Shown: piece after piece, positions 13,023-13,675 of the stretch
Layout of the letters: each line of letters starts with the position of its first letter
Numbering within the stretch: the first letter of the stretch is position 1
NCBI GenBank assembly: GCA_026386995.1
Contig: JAPLMO010000319.1
Span: 1 to 13,675, forward strand
Reading direction: 5' to 3'
Source: Planctomycetota bacterium
Lineage (GTDB): Bacteria; Planctomycetota; Phycisphaerae; FEN-1346
Length of the DNA: 13,675 nt
The notes under the pieces: generated by a model
Databases searched by the model: none
The model's input: the letters and a program-made list of their open reading frames with translations, nothing else
Told to the model about the DNA's origin: nothing
Position numbers and translations under genes: made by a program

Positions 13023-13093
13023 GACAGCGCTAGATTGCGATTTGCGCGGCGGGTCTCCTGACCCGCCGCGCACAATACGGAAGTAGCGCTGTC
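13023..13093. mobile_element. Family E single-hairpin element E6 with terminal repeats
   Basis: A 71-bp unit with perfect 10-bp terminal inverted repeats (GACAGCGCTA at 13023-13032 and TAGCGCTGTC at 13084-13093) surrounds one perfect 12-bp-stem hairpin (13043-13070, loop TCCT). The ends resemble those of E2 (TAGCGTTGTAG). It may be the minimal form of the family. It lies in the aspS leader and could also overlap its promoter (TTGTCG near 13009, TAGATT at 13031). Confidence 0.7.
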
Positions 13094-13116
13094 ATATCAA
13101 GACCAGGAGACGGTTC

Positions 13117-13675
13117 ATGAAAACGACGTACCGGACGCACACCTGCGGGGAACTCACGAAGGCCCACGAGGGCCTCACCGTGCGGCTGGCTGGCTGGGTC
13201 GATTCCAGCCGCGACCACGGCGGCGTCATCTTCATCGACATCAGGGACCGCTACGGCCGCACCCAATGCGTCTTCAACCCCGAGCACAACCGCGAGGCAC
13301 ACGCCCTGGCCGAGAAGATGCACGGCCAGTACGTCATTCAGGTCGACGGGACCGTCCGCCCTCGCCCGGCCGATGCCGTCAACCCGAAGATGCCCACCGG
13401 CGAAATCGAGGTCATGATCGACAAGGCCGAAATCCTCAACACCAGCGAGTCCCTGCCTTTCGAGGTCTCCGACCAGTGCGACGCCGGCGAAGACGTCCGA
13501 CTCCAGTACCGATACCTTGACCTGCGGCGGCCGCAGATGCAGCACAACCTGATGACGCGGCACCTCATCGTCAAGACCATGCGCCGGGTGCTCGAGGACG
13601 CCGGATTCATCGAGATCGAGACGCCCGCCATGACCAAGTACACCCCCGGCGGGGCCCGCAACTTCCTCGTGCCCA
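13117..13675 (+). CDS. aspS: Aspartyl-tRNA synthetase, 5' part (runs off the window)
   Basis: The first 186 residues of a class II aminoacyl-tRNA synthetase that charges tRNA-Asp (or tRNA-Asp and tRNA-Asn if non-discriminating). The N-terminal OB-fold anticodon-binding domain (about 1-108) has GWVDSSRDHGGVIFIDIRDR (26-45). Then come RLQYRYLDLRRPQMQHN (128-144), typical of AspRS, motif 1 around FIEIETPAM (164-172) and TPGGARNFLVP (176-186). The last block usually reads TPEGARDFLVP, so E-to-G and D-to-N changes are visible. They may be lineage-specific. The catalytic motifs 2 and 3 lie beyond the edge. AGGAGA at 13105-13110, 6 nt before ATG, fixes the start. The gene follows a terminator and element E6. 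Confidence 0.93.
   Translation, partial: MKTTYRTHTCGELTKAHEGLTVRLAGWVDSSRDHGGVIFIDIRDRYGRTQCVFNPEHNREAHALAEKMHGQYVIQVDGTVRPRPADAVNPKMPTGEIEVMIDKAEILNTSESLPFEVSDQCDAGEDVRLQYRYLDLRRPQMQHNLMTRHLIVKTMRRVLEDAGFIEIETPAMTKYTPGGARNFLVP

Overview
The window is GC-rich and carries single-copy bacterial housekeeping genes mixed with many intergenic palindromes. A PEP-CTERM secreted protein, a def-fmt-DUF116-rsmB gene order, a lone CpaF-type ATPase and a high load of intergenic hairpin repeats together suggest a member of the Planctomycetota or a related PVC-type lineage. This is inferred from gene content and style, not from a marker-gene comparison. No rRNA, tRNA, CRISPR array, transposase or phage gene was seen.

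Layout, left to right. (1) At the left edge a leftward gene begins 26 bases inside the window. Its Shine-Dalgarno is partly buried in a long leader hairpin. (2) A leftward gene encodes a secreted trypsin-fold protein that has lost all three catalytic residues (384-1862). (3) A rightward pair encodes a DUF47/PhoU-like protein and a PiT phosphate transporter (2143-3836). (4) A leftward lipoprotein cyclophilin (4228-4848) sits between two almost identical 84-bp hairpin elements. (5) A rightward CpaF-family ATPase (5244-6341) is followed by a rightward HU-type DNA-binding protein (6581-6859) with a terminator. (6) A 0.6-kb stretch without a credible gene is followed by a leftward PEP-CTERM protein (7697-8518). 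(7) A leftward cluster def, fmt, DUF116, rsmB (12730 down to 8989) covers N-formyl-Met handling and 16S rRNA methylation. (8) A divergent promoter region contains a probable 110-nt structured RNA with a strong terminator. It is followed by the start of a rightward aspartyl-tRNA synthetase gene that leaves the window at 13675.

The most unusual content is repetitive. One family ('E', here named) is built on a GC-rich palindrome (GCGCGGCGGGTC / GACCCGCCGCGC). It occurs singly or as two inverted hairpins, and three copies have terminal inverted repeats related to TACTACAACGC. A second family ('F') has an outer GGGTGGCATG-type or GGGTGCCACGG-type stem enclosing two smaller hairpins. Its sequence changes between copies while the pairing is kept. 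Ten such elements lie between genes, including one in every gap of the def-fmt-DUF116-rsmB cluster. They look like small non-autonomous mobile or RNA-structural elements, and no mobilising enzyme is present here.

Functionally the window joins phosphate uptake, protein folding in the envelope, translation initiation and ribosome maturation (def, fmt, rsmB), tRNA charging (aspS), nucleoid structure (HU) and a secretion ATPase without its usual partners. Most starts are supported by a visible Shine-Dalgarno. The rsmB and DUF116 starts and the promoters are the least certain calls.
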